DNA from: Flavobacterium sp. SUN052
GTDB taxonomy: Bacteria > Bacteroidota > Bacteroidia > Flavobacteriales > Flavobacteriaceae
Assembly: GCF_028867935.1 (NCBI RefSeq)
Contig: NZ_JAPQNS010000006.1
Location: 124,001 to 188,000, forward strand
Length of the DNA stretch: 64,000 nucleotides
Direction of reading: 5' to 3'
Part shown: piece by piece, positions 24,319 to 33,642 of the stretch
Position numbering within the stretch: position 1 is the first letter of the stretch
Layout: each line of letters opens with the position of its first letter
Translations under genes and position numbers: made by a program
Notes under the pieces: model-generated
Database searches by the model: none
Seen by the model: the letters and a program-made list of their open reading frames with translations, nothing else
What the model was told of the DNA's origin: nothing

Positions 24319-26262
24319 CTAAGGGTACCGATATTGGCGGAGAATAGCCTGAAAAACAGGTTCCTGGCGATAAGGCTGGAAGATTGGCACCACCTGCATG
24401 TCTTTATAAATATACCCCAGGTCGGAGGCTGTTTTCAGGTTATGCAAACAGCTATCTTTTTGCGATAACCCCGCAAACACGACGGCTTTATCATAGTACG
24501 TCCGGGGCGTCTTGGCCGTAAGGGTTTGGAGATACGCAACGGCTTTGGCACGGTTGCCGCGTTTGGCTTCGCAGTACATCAACGTGGGAAGGTGGCCAGT
24601 ATAGTTCGGATTCAGTTTTAGACCACGAGAAAAACTGGTTGCCGCCGGGGCATACTCTTTTTTGGCGAGATACAAATAACCCAGCGCTACCTGGAAAATG
24701 AACGAATCGCCAAATAAGGCTCTGCCGTTGATAAGGCTGGCCTGGGCCAGGTCGAACCGGTTGGCATAAGCACAGGTGACGATGTGGCCGCTGAGAATTA
24801 CGGGGTAGAGTGGATCGAGGGCCACGGCCTGCGTACTGTAGCGAATGGCCTCGGTCAACTGCCCGGTTGAGCGTAGCAGCAAACTATACCAATAATTGAT
24901 CTGGGCATCGTTGGGGTTGTGTTGGAGCGCAATACGAAACGATGTTTCGGCGGCTTGCCACTGATAGGTATCGGCATAAATGGTTCCCAAAACGCCATAA
25001 GCTGTGCTATTAGTAGGATCAATCTGAATGGCCTTAAGGGCATATTTTTGAGCTAGGGCATAGGTTTTGGTTGGGTCGGGGGCATAGTCGGAGTTGGCCC
25101 AAACCGAGTAAGCCACCCCTTTGAACGCATACACTTCGGCAAAGGTCGAATCGAGGGCCAGTGCCTGGTCGAACTTGGCAAGCCCCGCCACGATGTTCTC
25201 TTTTTTGCGGCTCACCACTAACTGACGACCCTGCAAAAAGTGGTTGTAGGCCACCATATTTTGGGTGCGGGCCAATCCCAGTTTATTGGCCGAAGTTGGG
25301 TTGTTATCCAGATTCAGTTCACGGGCTACATCCCCAGTAATTTGCTCGGTGAGCTGAAACACGTTGCGGTAGTCCACCCTATAGGTTTTTGCCCAACTTA
25401 GCTGGTCCTCATTGGCATTGATAAGCTCAACTTTCAGTTGAATCTGTTCGCCGGATTTCAACAGCTTAGCTTGCAGAATGTTGGAAACTCCCAGCTCGTC
25501 ACCGATTTGAGACATATCCTTTTGGGTGCCTCGGTACTGATCCGACGACGACCGGGCCGTTACGCGCAGGTGCCGGATCAGCGAAAGCGCCGTATGGATA
25601 TCGTCGATAAGGCCATCGCAAATAGGGTTAGCCTCAGACGACCCCATGTTAACGAAGGGCAGCACTGCAATTGAGGTGCCAGCCGTAGTGGCTGATGGGC
25701 TTGCTGAACGAATATATGTCTGGATATAAAGGGTCAGTCCCAGTCCCACGCCCAACAGAATGATGCTATATACGGCCCAGCGGATATAAGACCGGGACCA
25801 GAGACGAGCCGAAACCGGTTTTTGAGAAAAAACGGGGACTGTTTCTGGTAATGGCGGAATGGGTAGTAACGGAGCTGTAACGGGAGGAATAGCTTCTGAC
25901 GTTAGCAAATTAGTGGCTGACGTCGGAGCCTGATGCAGCCGCCGGAATTCCGTGGGACTAACGGCAAATTCCTGAGTGAAGTACTTGCTGAAATTCTGGG
26001 GGTTACTAATGCCTACCCGGTCGGCTACTTCCGAAATACGCAGACTGGTATTGGCTAACAAGTAGTTAGCTTTTTCCATGCGTACTTTTCGAATATACAG
26101 CGTAACTGACAACTCGAACTGTTCTTTCACAATCCGATGCAGTTGCGCCCGGCTAATACCCATGTCTCGGCAAACCGTATCCACCGAAAAGGCAGGATCG
26201 TCCAGATTCGCGTCAATCAGCGACTTTAGCTTCGGAATGAATACGTCGTCGGAACTTATCAT
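24319..26262 (-). CDS. Class A AraC-HTH / TolB-like / TPR regulator (membrane-tethered)
   Basis: 647 residues. An N-terminal AraC double HTH (residues 10-108: MGISRAQLHRI; RISEVADRVGISNPQNF; SPTEFRRL) is followed by a Pro-rich linker, a membrane helix near 159-180 (WAVYSIILLGVGLGLTLYIQ), a TolB-like domain (about 200-330: SIAVLPFVNMGSSE ... ILQAKLLKSGEQIQLKVEL) and TPRs to about 600. The topology predicts DNA binding in the cytoplasm and sensing by TolB-like/TPR domains in the periplasm, as in ToxR-type regulators. It is followed by class A arrays at 24160-24255 and 23224-23319, so it probably controls both the SnoaL lipoprotein and the START-adhesin operon. Confidence 0.88.
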   Translation of the reverse strand: MISSDDVFIPKLKSLIDANLDDPAFSVDTVCRDMGISRAQLHRIVKEQFELSVTLYIRKVRMEKANYLLANTSLRISEVADRVGISNPQNFSKYFTQEFAVSPTEFRRLHQAPTSATNLLTSEAIPPVTAPLLPIPPLPETVPVFSQKPVSARLWSRSYIRWAVYSIILLGVGLGLTLYIQTYIRSASPSATTAGTSIAVLPFVNMGSSEANPICDGLIDDIHTALSLIRHLRVTARSSSDQYRGTQKDMSQIGDELGVSNILQAKLLKSGEQIQLKVELINANEDQLSWAKTYRVDYRNVFQLTEQITGDVARELNLDNNPTSANKLGLARTQNMVAYNHFLQGRQLVVSRKKENIVAGLAKFDQALALDSTFAEVYAFKGVAYSVWANSDYAPDPTKTYALAQKYALKAIQIDPTNSTAYGVLGTIYADTYQWQAAETSFRIALQHNPNDAQINYWYSLLLRSTGQLTEAIRYSTQAVALDPLYPVILSGHIVTCAYANRFDLAQASLINGRALFGDSFIFQVALGYLYLAKKEYAPAATSFSRGLKLNPNYTGHLPTLMYCEAKRGNRAKAVAYLQTLTAKTPRTYYDKAVVFAGLSQKDSCLHNLKTASDLGYIYKDMQVVPIFQPYRQEPVFQAILRQYRYP

Positions 26263-26336
26263 GGGTTAGCCAACCGACCCAAACACCTAAACCTGTTTTA
26301 TGACGAGTTTTTCATTGGTTTTTAGGTTAGTGGCTA

Positions 26337-26344
26337 TAAATGTA
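26337..26344 (-). promoter_or_regulatory. -7 element of class A regulator 24319-26262
   Basis: TACATTTA (7/8 match to TAnnTTTG) lies within TGTACATTTATA, 75 bp before the start codon. The same 12-mer, with similar flanks, precedes the class A regulator at 49477-51372, so the two regulators share a promoter type, perhaps with a common operator around TGTACA. Confidence 0.55.
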
Positions 26345-26428
26345 CAAATAAGGTTTGTTAGTTAAAACGATCTGTGAGGCATCGGTAGACAGCGTGCTAC
26401 TAGCTAGTTCACTGTCAATAAACCAGCC

Positions 26429-28678
26429 TTACTGGGTCTGCACCACCCACTGCACGGTTCGGCTACAGCCGCCCGCAGTCGTTACCGTCAGCGTAAACAA
26501 GCCCAGCCGTATGATGGGGAAAATGCCCGTAGTATTGTTGTCGCTTTGGCGAATCTCATAGCCGTTGATGCGGTCAACAATCATCACCCGTTCATACAAA
26601 CTCCCCCCCGATGCCTGGAACAGTACCGGCGGATTCAGCGAGGGTACCTGCACCACCGGCACGGGCGACCCAGCCACGGTGACGCTGTTGGGGAAGGTGA
26701 TGGTGGCCGTGGGCGTGGGGTTTACACTCAGGGTAAAGCCGCTGGAGGTAGTCGAACCCGTTGGCCCCGTCAGCGAGAGCGAGTATATGCCCGCATCGCT
26801 CACCTGCACACTACTCAGCGAGAGCGTGGCCGTGGTTTGGCCCGCAACGGGGCTACCGCCTTTGAGCCACTGATACCCCGAAATACTCCCCGATACGCCC
26901 ACGGTAACCACCACTAAGGCTCCTTCGCATACGGTGGAGGCACTAGCCGGTTGGGCCGTAATGGTGGATGGGGGCGCAATCGTTACCGAGTACACAAAGC
27001 TCCAGGTCGCACTGTTGCCTTCACAATCGGTATAGGTGTACGAGTAAGTTCGTGTACCACTCCCATATGGTAGATTAAGGTTATCCGTAACGAGTGGTGT
27101 GTTCGGGGTTAGGGTCTCTCCGCAATTGCTGGTTACGCTCGGGAGGGCAGGAGGAGTAGCCAGGGATAGACTGGTGACAGTGGCCGAACCGTTGCTCGGG
27201 GCCGAGAAAGGGGCTCGCTCAATGGTGTACACGTAGCTCCAGGGTACAGAATTACCACCACAGGTGTAGGTATAGGTATATGTGCGAGTGCCTTCACAGA
27301 TGGTAGCAGATGGACTATCAGTAATAGTTGGCCCGGTTGGTGTGATGGTCTGCCCAGAACAACCCGTTACGAGGGGTAGAACTGGGGCCGTTGCCAACGC
27401 CAAACAGGCTACAGTGGCTGTTCCTGTAATAGGAACAGAAGGTAAATCGGGTGTCACAACAACGGAATAGCCGTATGTATTGGTACCAAACAACGGACAG
27501 TTGGTGTCTTTTATGTCTACAGAAAAAAAGTTGGACCCTAGATCGTTTGCTGTGGGTGTCCAGCAAAATGTAGCTGATGTACCTGAACTGTTGTTAGAAA
27601 ACGTAGCGCCAGGAATACCACCATCCCAGGCTATTGTCAGCGTCGATGATTCGGGGTCATAAGCTGCCAGGTTAAAACAGAGATTAGAACCTGCTGCGAC
27701 TGTTATACTCGAAGGGCCCGTCGTGCCTCCGGCTCCAGCAGTTCCATTGATGCCCGACACGACGGGTAGTGTATTAATGCCGTCGGCAACAGTGAATTGC
27801 ATATCACGAACAACCTCACCAATTTTAGTTCTGACACCACTGATCATTCGGTATTCTTCTACTTTCACGCAAAAGACAGCGACCGCTTGCGCTGATGGGG
27901 TAAAACTGACATTGCCATTTACAGGATTGATGGTTATGGGTCCAGTAGTAGTGAGGGGCTGAGTGCCGGAAAATCCAGTAACATACTGAACGGAATTACC
28001 CTGGCCCTGTAAACAGTTGCCCAGGCTGAAGACGAGTTCATCTCCGTCTGGATCGGTTACACCGTGGTTGTAGCTTATGGGCTGGTTGATCAGTGAAAAT
28101 GGTACTGGTGTTTTTGAGAAAGTAGGAGAACTATTCGTAGATATGGCCTGATTATTTAGTAAGGCTTCAATGTAAATGTTTTGACTACCAGGGTTTACGA
28201 GCGTTGTAACCCCAATGTTACGACAGCAGAGAGAGAAAGAAAGAATGTAATCGGGAGCTGGCGTAGTTAAAGTAACGGTACCCTCATAGATGTACTGTTG
28301 AACTCCAAAAGGGACAGAGCTTGATGGATTAGCACATCGACTCAATGCAGTAGCGCAAAGGGGTGTGATATCTACGGCGGACCCTACCTGGGTGAGCGTA
28401 ATATTTTGATTGGTCGCCCGGGTGGCTGATCGGATATTGATGGTCACGGTGCTAGCCGGTTGAATACCGTTACAGTCGCGGAAGAATTTTAGACGTACCC
28501 GATACTGGTTTGCTCCTATACTTTCATATGTTAAATCTACGCCCATCGCGTGGGAAGCGTACAAGGAAGTGCTGACTGCGAGAGAAAATAGAACTAGTAA
28601 ACTAATGAATTTAACAGCAGAGGCTATGCGCTTACAAGACAGGTTTATATGCTTGTGGCTGGTCTGTCTGCTAGCCAT
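26429..28678 (-). CDS. Secreted PKD/Ig-like surface protein with shared C-terminal module
   Basis: The frame reaches ATG 28774, but ATG 28678 (MASRQTSHKHINLSC) puts the hydrophobic segment FISLLVLFSLAVSTSLYA near the N-terminus, so I prefer it. After cleavage come ASHAMGVDLTYESIG and a beta-rich region resembling the N-terminus of gliding-associated surface proteins of Bacteroidota (FFRDCNGIQPASTV, ISYNHGVTDPDGDELVF, FCVKVEEYR). A cadherin/PKD-like unit (NLAAYDPESSTLTIAWDGG), two HYR-like repeats (TYTYTYTCGGNSVPWSYVYT), an Ig domain and the common tail (DRINGYEIRQSDNNTTGIF) follow. No class A or B box precedes it; its leader is AT-rich, unlike the rest of the window. Probably displayed at the surface. 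Confidence 0.83.
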   Translation of the reverse strand: MASRQTSHKHINLSCKRIASAVKFISLLVLFSLAVSTSLYASHAMGVDLTYESIGANQYRVRLKFFRDCNGIQPASTVTINIRSATRATNQNITLTQVGSAVDITPLCATALSRCANPSSSVPFGVQQYIYEGTVTLTTPAPDYILSFSLCCRNIGVTTLVNPGSQNIYIEALLNNQAISTNSSPTFSKTPVPFSLINQPISYNHGVTDPDGDELVFSLGNCLQGQGNSVQYVTGFSGTQPLTTTGPITINPVNGNVSFTPSAQAVAVFCVKVEEYRMISGVRTKIGEVVRDMQFTVADGINTLPVVSGINGTAGAGGTTGPSSITVAAGSNLCFNLAAYDPESSTLTIAWDGGIPGATFSNNSSGTSATFCWTPTANDLGSNFFSVDIKDTNCPLFGTNTYGYSVVVTPDLPSVPITGTATVACLALATAPVLPLVTGCSGQTITPTGPTITDSPSATICEGTRTYTYTYTCGGNSVPWSYVYTIERAPFSAPSNGSATVTSLSLATPPALPSVTSNCGETLTPNTPLVTDNLNLPYGSGTRTYSYTYTDCEGNSATWSFVYSVTIAPPSTITAQPASASTVCEGALVVVTVGVSGSISGYQWLKGGSPVAGQTTATLSLSSVQVSDAGIYSLSLTGPTGSTTSSGFTLSVNPTPTATITFPNSVTVAGSPVPVVQVPSLNPPVLFQASGGSLYERVMIVDRINGYEIRQSDNNTTGIFPIIRLGLFTLTVTTAGGCSRTVQWVVQTQ

Positions 28679-28948
28679 GCGCGTATAGCTTATTTCTGTT
28701 TCAATCTGTTTCCTAAGTGAAATAAGCTCATTTAGAGAGTGGCTCGAACATTGTTGGGTAAAAAGTGTAAGCATAGTTTTATGAGTTATTTTTATAAGAA
28801 TAGCCGACTGGCTAGTGTGCTACCGTAAAGACATTAAAGATTGGACATATTTCTAATTAAATCTTACACTCGGTAAGTATTATTTTTAAGTAAATTATTG
28901 TAATAAATAAGTGTATTTAATAGAAATGACAACAATAGACGGTAAAAA
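28679..28948 (-). other. AT-rich leader and promoter region of the 26429-28678 gene
   Basis: This ~270-bp stretch holds the possible N-terminal extension of the gene (28679-28774) and then a strongly AT-rich segment (about 28775-28930) with no gene, class A array or class B array. I found no convincing TAnnTTTG element. Its composition differs from surrounding intergenic DNA. Confidence 0.4.
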
Positions 28949-29005
28949 GAATACCCTCACTATCAGCAATACTTAGATTTTGCTGATAGTGAGGGTATTC
29001 TTTTT
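28949..29005 (-). terminator. Strong terminator after the 29013-31580 gene
   Basis: A perfect 20-bp stem (GAATACCCTCACTATCAGCA and its complement, 28949-28968 and 28981-29000) with a 12-nt loop and T-runs on both sides begins 8 bp after the stop. It would terminate in either direction. Confidence 0.88.
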
Positions 29006-29012
29006 AATCAAT

Positions 29013-31580
29013 TTAGTTCCCCTGCACCACCCACTGCACGGTCCGGCTACAGCCTCCCGCAGTCGTTACAGTCAGCGTGAACAAGCCCAGCCGCGTAATG
29101 GGGAAAATACCCGTCGAGTTGGCGTCATTCTGGCGCACCTCATAGCCGTTGATGCGGTCCAGAATCATCACCCGCTCATACAAACTACCCCCCGATGCCT
29201 GGAATACCACCGGCTGAATCAGCGAGGGTATCTGCACTACGGGAATGCCCGTACCCTGCACCGTCACGCTGTTGGGAAAGGTGATGGTAGCGGTGGGGGT
29301 TGGATTCACCGAGAGTGTGAAACCGCTTGAGGTGGTGCTACCGGTTGGCCCCGTCAGCGAGAGGGAATAGGTGCCAGCATTGCTCAGTTGCACATTGGTC
29401 AGCGAGAGTGTGGCCGTGGTCTGGCTACTAACCGGACTACCATCCTTGAGCCATTGATAGCCGGAAATACTTCCCGAAACACCCACCTTGATCAGTACTA
29501 AGGCTCCTTCGCACACGGTGGAGGCACTAGCCGGTTGGGCCGTGACTGAAGGTGGTGCCGCCGTTACGACCACCGTCACCGTACCTACCGACGCGCAACT
29601 GCCTATGCTGCCCGTCACCGAATACGGCCCGGCCACACTGACCGTGATGGTGGAGGTGTTGATTGGCCCCGACGACCAGTTGTACGTTAGCGCGCCCGAC
29701 GCGCTGAGAGTCGCGTTCTGGCCCTGGGTGATGGTGAGCGAGGGCGTGGGCGTGATGGCGGGCAGGGGGCCGGGTAGGGTGGTGACCAGGCCGGTGTTTG
29801 GGCCGGTGATGGTGAAGTTGCCCCCGTTGAGATTCTGCACCAGGCCCCCGTTGAAGCTGATGTTGCTGTTGCTCGCTCCATTCTCGATGATCGTCCCCGT
29901 GTTGGAGAAGGAACCGGAGTTGGTAATAATAGCATTACCCAGGCTCTGAATCAGTGCCGGGCAGCCCTGATTGTCTACAGTGGCTCCTGATTGATTAAGG
30001 ATAGCATTGCTGGTCACACTGGTTCCCATAAGCATCGTGGCTGAGTTAACAAAGCTACTCCCTATCTGATTTAACAAGCCACTACTCGATTGGTCAATGC
30101 GAATGATACCTTCCGAAACGTTGTTGAACGATGACGTATTCACCATCCCGAACGAACCCACAGTGCTTACAGACCCAATACGCACCGTGGAGGAGTTGAC
30201 GAAGCTGCCCGATTGATTGTATATACCCGTATTGCCGGCTCGATCAATGGTGATGCTGCCCCCTGATACGTTACTGAACGTAGCGGTGTTCCAGAGTCCG
30301 AACTGAGCCCCCGTATTCAGTACCAATGCCCCCTGATTGTACACTGTACCCCCATTGAAAAAGCCCGTTGTGGCTACCGTGCTATTGGCCGTTATCGATT
30401 TTGGGTTGTTAACGCTCAGACTGGCAGTGCTGGTCAGCGTTAATGATGCCCCGCTCTGCACCTCCACGGTTTTGGCCACGGCCGTGGTGCTCAGTATAGG
30501 CGTGTTGGCGGTGCCTGAGGGTATGGTCACATCGTCGGAGGCTAAAGGAACGCGGCCTGCGCTCCAGTTGGTGGCCGTGTTCCAGTCGGTACTGGCGCAG
30601 CCCGTCCAGATCATACCCGGAGTAGTGGTCACTACCCCCGTATTGGTGCCAGTAATGTTGACATTACCGCCGTTGAGGTTTTGCACCAGGCCTTCGTTGC
30701 TGCTGATGTTACTGTTGCCACTGGCATTCTCGATAATCGTACCGGTGTTGTTGAACGTACCGGAGCTGGCAGGATTATTGAAAATAACGGCATCCGATAC
30801 GATATTGATCAGCGCATTGCAACCTGAATTATTGAAGGTATTAAAGTTAAAAACACCATACTGCCCCACCGCAGCCACCGCCCCGATAATAATCGTAGAC
30901 GAGTTGGTGAACTGGCCACTAACGTTGCGCACGCCTTGCGAAGACGCTCGGTCAATGGCGATGCTGCCCCCGACGTTGTTGAAGAAGTTATTATCGTTCA
31001 TTATACCATACTGCCCCACCGCAGCCACCGCCCCAATCGTGATAGTGCCTGAATTGAAGAACCGGCCACTCCTGTTGTTCAAGCCTGATTCGGTGGTTCG
31101 GTCAATGATAATGCTCCCCCCTGTGTTGTTCGTAAACAAGTTATTGTTCACAATGCCAGCCCCTTCCACGGAGGCCGTTGCTACATTGCCAATCACCACT
31201 TGCCCACTGTTGTTAACTACTCCCCGGCTCAAAAACGCACCCGAACTTCCTTCGGTCGTCTTTGAGCCGTTGAGTGTCAGGCTCCCCCCATTGGCAATAC
31301 TGAGGGAGGGTGTCGAACCGAGAGACGCGTTGAACCGCACCTCCACGCTATAGCCCACCGCCGATGTACCCGCTCCAATAACGGGCTGGTTCGGCGTAGC
31401 CACAATCACTACATCGTCAGTAGCGAGTGGTACACGGCCCAGGCTCCAGTTCGTGGGCGTGTTCCAGTCTGTATTGCTATTACCGGTCCAGGTATTGGTG
31501 GTCTGGGCTAAGGTGTTGTTTGTGTGCAACGCCAGTAGCAGTGATAGAATACCAGCGAAAGAAAGAAAGAGGTGTTTCAT
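29013..31580 (-). CDS. Secreted DWNT-NWS beta-repeat protein with shared C-terminal module
   Basis: 855 residues and a smaller relative of the 14373-21611 adhesin. The signal peptide ends near NNTLAQ. Two modules carry the Trp-rich signature (WTGNSNTDWNTPTNWS near residue 30; WTGCASTDWNTATNWS near 325). Each is followed by short beta-solenoid strands (NNVGGSIAIDRA, SGTITIGAVAAVGQYGI). Two Ig-like domains and the common tail follow (DRINGYEVRQNDANSTGIF ... GCSRTVQWVVQGN). It is the direct downstream neighbour of the class B regulator at 31753-33519, with two class B boxes between them. Surface display is inferred from the signal peptide and the tail. Confidence 0.87.
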   Translation of the reverse strand: MKHLFLSFAGILSLLLALHTNNTLAQTTNTWTGNSNTDWNTPTNWSLGRVPLATDDVVIVATPNQPVIGAGTSAVGYSVEVRFNASLGSTPSLSIANGGSLTLNGSKTTEGSSGAFLSRGVVNNSGQVVIGNVATASVEGAGIVNNNLFTNNTGGSIIIDRTTESGLNNRSGRFFNSGTITIGAVAAVGQYGIMNDNNFFNNVGGSIAIDRASSQGVRNVSGQFTNSSTIIIGAVAAVGQYGVFNFNTFNNSGCNALINIVSDAVIFNNPASSGTFNNTGTIIENASGNSNISSNEGLVQNLNGGNVNITGTNTGVVTTTPGMIWTGCASTDWNTATNWSAGRVPLASDDVTIPSGTANTPILSTTAVAKTVEVQSGASLTLTSTASLSVNNPKSITANSTVATTGFFNGGTVYNQGALVLNTGAQFGLWNTATFSNVSGGSITIDRAGNTGIYNQSGSFVNSSTVRIGSVSTVGSFGMVNTSSFNNVSEGIIRIDQSSSGLLNQIGSSFVNSATMLMGTSVTSNAILNQSGATVDNQGCPALIQSLGNAIITNSGSFSNTGTIIENGASNSNISFNGGLVQNLNGGNFTITGPNTGLVTTLPGPLPAITPTPSLTITQGQNATLSASGALTYNWSSGPINTSTITVSVAGPYSVTGSIGSCASVGTVTVVVTAAPPSVTAQPASASTVCEGALVLIKVGVSGSISGYQWLKDGSPVSSQTTATLSLTNVQLSNAGTYSLSLTGPTGSTTSSGFTLSVNPTPTATITFPNSVTVQGTGIPVVQIPSLIQPVVFQASGGSLYERVMILDRINGYEVRQNDANSTGIFPITRLGLFTLTVTTAGGCSRTVQWVVQGN

Positions 31581-31656
31581 AAACCTGGGTTTTAGGGTAA
31601 GGTATTCAGGTGAACGTGGCCGCTACGCTGCCGTTTACTTGTCGAATTTTACCCAC

Positions 31657-31714
31657 TAAACTAAATGCAACACCCAGCTAGCACCTATTTTTAGGCGTAG
31701 ACAAAAACGTATAC
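31657..31714 (-). promoter_or_regulatory. Class B operator pair and promoter of the 29013-31580 gene
   Basis: Read leftward, TTTTGTATACG (box 31708-31714) and TTTTTGTCTACG (box 31696-31702) are 12 bp apart. 31 bp further on is TTAGTTTA (31657-31664) at the position of the -7 element. The pair GTATAC/GTCTAC is identical before the 33643-37056 gene and differs from the GTCCAC boxes at the window ends. Confidence 0.7.
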
Positions 31715-31752
31715 AAAATAATTTACGGCTGATTGTCAGCTGGTTGTGCAGG

Positions 31753-33519
31753 CTATTGCGCGTCAGTCAGAAGGTCTGACAGGGGAGAGGTGCCGTCTAC
31801 GCCCAGCTTTTTACGCAGCCGGTATTTGGTGGTTCGGATCGAGTTGGTCGAGATACCGAGCATCCGGCCCATTCGCTGAGTGCCAATATTGAGTTTAGAG
31901 AGGGCCAGGAGCCGCTCTTCAGCGGGGGTCAGATCGGCAAACTGCACGCGTAGCTGTGGAAAAAATTGTGGATAGACCCGATCAAAACGTTGCTGGAATT
32001 CTTCCCAATCGACTTTAGTAAGCAGGCTGGCCTGGTATAAACTGTGCTGGACATCCCTCACCGACGAATCTGCTTGTTGCAGATTATCCATAAACTTGGC
32101 CAATTCGGCCCGGGCGCGTTCCAGATCGTCGGCTACCTGCTGCTTTTCGAGCTGAAGCCGTTTCTGACGTTCAGCATTGGCCAGCGTTTCCTGTTGTCGC
32201 TTCAGTCGGCTTAGCTGGTACAGCCGCACAAACAGCCCGGCAACCACCACCAGCATGCTACCGATAATCCAGAACCACCGTTGTTGCTTCTGTTGGTTTG
32301 TCTGGAGAGTTGTGACCTCCATCTGGTGTTTCTGAATCAGCAATTTTTGCTCCACCAGCGATACCTGTTCGGAATTATAACGCCTGTTGATACGCTTGTC
32401 GAGCACGGCCATGCTGTCGAGAAACCTGTAGGCGCTGGGCAGGTCGTTGATAGCCCGGTAGTACAGGCGAGCCACATCGCAGTAGTTACGCACATAGTTT
32501 TCATCGGCCAGATTACTGCCAAACGTATTAACACCGCTGTTGAGCCGGTAAAATCGGGCCGATTCCCGCAGGAAAAAAAAGCAGCTATCGAGTTGCTCCC
32601 GCATAAGGTAGGCGCGGGCCAGGCTGAGAGCTGCCTGATCGGGCAGTAGTTGCCCCGGCAGATGCTGCAGGCTAACGGCATAGTCGAACCGAAGGGCTGC
32701 AATGGCCGGGCCGATTCGCTTCTGATGCAGGTATATTTTGGATAGGTTGCCGTAGAGGTTGCCTTGCCACTGCTTGTCGCGGGTAGCTTTAGCGATCTGC
32801 ATGGCCCGGTTAAAACTCGCTTCCGCCTTTTTTACATCGTCAGCATTACTAAGTTGACTAACCCGCAAATAAGCCAAGCCCATGGTGTTGTGGGTTTGAA
32901 GGGCCATATTGGCGTTAAAGGCCGGATACCGGGCCGCTATCTGTAGTAAGTCAATTACTTTTCGGTGCTCGTTGAAGTAATAGTAGTTAAGGGCTAATTC
33001 GTACAAATAACGCCCAATTTCGGGTATGTTCTGAAAGCCAATTTTCCGAAATTGTTCATTTGCCGCTAGCAGGTATTCGAAGGCTTTGCCGTAATCTTCG
33101 CTCAGAAAATAATACTGCCCGGCAAAGTGTTGGCAAACGGCCGCAATCTGGAGGTCACCGTTGCGTTGAGCTTCCTCGCCAACGGATAAAAATAGAGCCG
33201 CGTTTTGGGTGTTGCTCTGGTTGCTGTGTTTGGCCTGGGTATCATGCAAAAACCGACAATACCGAACCAATTGCCCATCCTGCGCCTGTTTACCAAAGGT
33301 CTCAATTTGGCTTAGCAACCGAAACGCATTAGCCTGATTCGTGGTGACAGCCCGGCAGGTGTCGAAATAGTTTAGAATCAGAATTACCCGATTGGCTGGT
33401 GTGGCTCGTTCAACCTGTTGCACAAATGGAGTTGCTGACCCCCAAATTGGGATCAGTAACCCAAACAGAAAACGAACTAACCAACGGCTAGGAATATACG
33501 TGAGTAAATTAACAAACAT
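31753..33519 (-). CDS. Class B membrane-tethered TPR / LuxR-type HTH regulator
   Basis: 588 residues, paralogous to the proteins at 2139 and 60098. An N-terminal signal or anchor (WLVRFLFGLLIPIWGSATP) is followed by TPRs to about residue 395, a membrane helix near 412-432 (WFWIIGSMLVVVAGLFV), a coiled coil (LANAERQKRLQLEKQQVADD) and a C-terminal HTH (LTPAEERLLALSKL; STNSIRTTKYRLRKKL). Its recognition helix differs from the other two (NSIRTT rather than ESIRKS), and so do the boxes next to it. Periplasmic sensing with cytoplasmic DNA binding is predicted. The likely target is 29013-31580; boxes of the same sequence make 33643-37056 a second candidate. A possible -7 element, TATCTTTA, lies at 33540-33547. 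Confidence 0.87.
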   Translation of the reverse strand: MFVNLLTYIPSRWLVRFLFGLLIPIWGSATPFVQQVERATPANRVILILNYFDTCRAVTTNQANAFRLLSQIETFGKQAQDGQLVRYCRFLHDTQAKHSNQSNTQNAALFLSVGEEAQRNGDLQIAAVCQHFAGQYYFLSEDYGKAFEYLLAANEQFRKIGFQNIPEIGRYLYELALNYYYFNEHRKVIDLLQIAARYPAFNANMALQTHNTMGLAYLRVSQLSNADDVKKAEASFNRAMQIAKATRDKQWQGNLYGNLSKIYLHQKRIGPAIAALRFDYAVSLQHLPGQLLPDQAALSLARAYLMREQLDSCFFFLRESARFYRLNSGVNTFGSNLADENYVRNYCDVARLYYRAINDLPSAYRFLDSMAVLDKRINRRYNSEQVSLVEQKLLIQKHQMEVTTLQTNQQKQQRWFWIIGSMLVVVAGLFVRLYQLSRLKRQQETLANAERQKRLQLEKQQVADDLERARAELAKFMDNLQQADSSVRDVQHSLYQASLLTKVDWEEFQQRFDRVYPQFFPQLRVQFADLTPAEERLLALSKLNIGTQRMGRMLGISTNSIRTTKYRLRKKLGVDGTSPLSDLLTDAQ

Positions 33520-33642
33520 AAATTAGCGTAAGAAGCCGTTAAAGATACGAATTCGGCTTTTATGTCTGCTGAAGTAGGTATTTATCGGTTAGTTTTAAGT
33601 CTTTCGAGCGCTAATTTGATAGTTGCAATATTAGCTTACTCA

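Noticed and set aside
28928..28940. Single class A-like site GACAACAATAGAC upstream of 26429-28678
   Set aside because: It is a single copy, in opposite orientation to the other arrays relative to the gene, with no triple spacing.
30337..31353. A 338-codon plus-strand open frame with hydrophobic Leu/Pro-rich sequence
   Set aside because: It mirrors the repetitive strands of the 29013-31580 gene; similar frames appear opposite the same repeats at 15900-21500.
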